The notes beneath the pieces are model-generated. The model was not told the origin of the DNA. It saw nothing but the letters and a program-made list of their open reading frames with translations, and searched no databases. From Circinella minor (taxonomy: Eukaryota > Mucoromycota > Mucoromycetes > Mucorales > Lichtheimiaceae): DNA of 64,000 bases. The position numbers and the translations under genes were made by a program. Positions within the stretch are counted from its first letter, which is position 1. Every line of letters starts with the position of its first letter. Positions 62,060-64,000 of the stretch are shown in pieces. The DNA is taken from contig JAEPRB010000173.1 in assembly GCA_016758965.1 (NCBI GenBank), positions 23,301-87,300 on the forward strand, in the 5' to 3' direction.

Positions 62060-63450
62060 TTACAGTAAGCCTTCCTTAGCCAAATTTTCATGCATAATGA
62101 TATTATTAACCGCATTCATAACGAATTTGATCTGTTTTGTTTCTGTAGCGCAAGTAAAATGAGTATAAATTTGTTTTGTATCTGCTCGCGTATTCAAAGA
62201 AACGAATTTTTGTAAAAGATATTGACATGCAGCATCGTATCGATCGCCTCCTTTATAATCATCAAAATAATTGGATAAAGGGGAACGAGGTAATTTCTCG
62301 GCAAATAAATCAATTTTGTTTAAAAACAAAATAATTGATGTTTTGATAAACCATCGAGAATTACAAATTGAATCGAATAAAGTCAATGATTCTTGAAGTC
62401 GATTGACAGAAGCATCTTCAAATAATACTTGATCATATTCCGAAATAGCCACAAGGAATAATAATGTAGTCACATTTTCAAAACAATGAATCCATTTTTT
62501 ACGTTCGGATCGTTGTCCTCCAACATCTACCATACGATAAGTCAAATCACCAATGACAAAAGTAGTTTCTGTAATACCTGTTGATTTGACACGACTTCGT
62601 AATACATCTTGATCACTTGGAATATAATGAGGTTGACCAATACGTAAAATTGAATCAAAGTAACTTTATGGTAAAAAAAAAAAAAATTTTTTTTTTTTTT
62701 TAGTATTAGTTCATCCATTCATGGAAGGTGAATAAACAAATATTTATATATTTGAGTTTTTGGTGCTACTTACTACCGTGCCGAATCATTTAATTGGAAT
62801 TCATTGGCTCGATCCACACATTCACGTACGGCGGGGTCATCCCACAAGGTTGCAATGGCTTCCACGAGTTCATGTCCTAAATAGTCTACTTGAGGTGGCG
62901 CTTCCAAGACCAGTCGTCTATGTATTTCATTTTCTGGGTTACGAAATCCTATACCCAGTTCGTGCATGGCTTCCATCGTTACTCGCATAGATTGAATTGT
63001 ATTACTGAAAATAACTTCTTTAAAACTTTCTCTTTCTTCTGGTGTATATCCACCATCATGAATAAGTTTCATTTGTTTTAAAATGGTTGATTTGCCTGAT
63101 TCTCCAGCACCTATATTTTATTTCGATAAGAATTTTTTTTTTTTATATATCATTTGTTAATTTTTTTTTTTGATGGTTTGGTTGATGATGATATACAAAA
63201 AAAAAGTTTATGAATTGATTTTTTTTTTTTGTTAAATGACAGAATAAAGAAAAAATTTTTTTTTTTTTTTTTTTTATATATAAATGTTAAAAAAATAAAA
63301 AAATGATGCGATTTTTTTTTCTTTTTGTTTACCTAATAATAACACTTTTATTTCCATCTTCATATTGGCACGATCGCGCTTAATTTGCGCTTCGATCTCC
63401 TGGTTACGTTGTTTTTCTTCAACACGTTCAGCAGATTGACAGCAGCCCAT
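62060..63450 (-). CDS. GPA1: Heterotrimeric G-protein alpha subunit (group I)
   Basis: Membrane-anchored GTPase coupled to seven-transmembrane receptors. Three exons on the minus strand, 63450-63333, 63110-62774 and 62663-62060, encode 352 aa (typical 353-354). The N-terminus MGCCQS has the myristoylation Gly2 and palmitoylation Cys. All nucleotide motifs are present: GAGESGKS (40-47), switch I RSRVKSTGITET, switch II DVGGQRSERKKW with the catalytic Gln, NKID and TCATET. The N-terminal half (RDRANMKMEIKVLLLGAGES, then ERESFKEVIFSNTIQSMRV) resembles fungal group I (Gpa1/FadA-like) subunits. The C-terminus KEGLL lacks Cys at position -4, so the classical pertussis toxin acceptor is absent. Exon 2 ends at the stronger GTAAGT donor (62773), which restores the invariant RYYFDS. 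Confidence 0.97.

Positions 63451-64000
<550 letters not shown>

Overview
The window looks like nuclear DNA of an early-diverging filamentous fungus, most likely Mucoromycota (Mucorales-type). It is very AT-rich, with many A/T homopolymers and microsatellites, GT-AG introns mostly of 60-140 bases, and Gln/Asn/Ser/Thr-rich disordered proteins. The gene set mixes yeast-type proteins (Snc1, Bet1, Pcf11, Mrc1, a Bni4-type PP1 docking tail, a group I G-alpha) with proteins better known from animals (an RNF220-type RING ligase, an AF10-type PHD/extended-PHD protein, a RapGAP). The phylum is an inference from these features, not from a search.

Layout. 1-1850: no confident gene. 1851-3799 (+): RNF220-like E3 ligase. 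4211-8213 (-): PCF11. 8796-9560 (+): SNC1/synaptobrevin, divergent from PCF11. 10755-11906 (+): shugoshin, convergent with an AF10-like PHD protein at 12834-14848 (-). 15805-21912 (-): a large multi-exon RasGEF. 25826-27128 (+): a Golgi-type glycosyltransferase. 31593-33372 (+): UDP-GlcNAc pyrophosphorylase. The gene-poor stretch 33.4-39.3 kb holds exon-like relics. 39330-40468 (-) is a broken Helitron replicase fragment ending about 120 bases from the start of MRC1/claspin (40591-43846, +). BET1 follows at 44161-44916 (+), then a nested minisatellite at 45747-46480. 50844-52848 (+): a Bni4-type PP1-docking protein. 57566-60670 (+): a RapGAP, convergent with the G-protein alpha subunit at 62060-63450 (-).

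The exon structures were built by hand. In every multi-exon gene the chosen GT-AG junctions keep the frame from start to stop, and conserved motifs run across the junctions. Three themes recur: signalling GTPase control (RasGEF, RapGAP, G-alpha), secretion and cell wall (Snc1, Bet1, UDP-GlcNAc synthesis, Golgi glycosyltransferase, Bni4-type tail), and chromosome or RNA maintenance (shugoshin, Mrc1, AF10-like, Pcf11). They are not arranged as an operon or an obvious cluster. No tRNA, rRNA or CRISPR array was recognised.

The observations most worth a second look are: start codons interrupted by, or lying next to, an intron in both SNARE genes; an apparent excess of the palindrome TACGTA outside coding DNA; a CGCG-rich, MBF-like promoter squeezed between a Helitron relic and MRC1; a nested 9-bp/265-bp repeat; recurring G-run plus (GA)n homopurine tracts; and an AF10-like reader with a C-terminal coiled coil.
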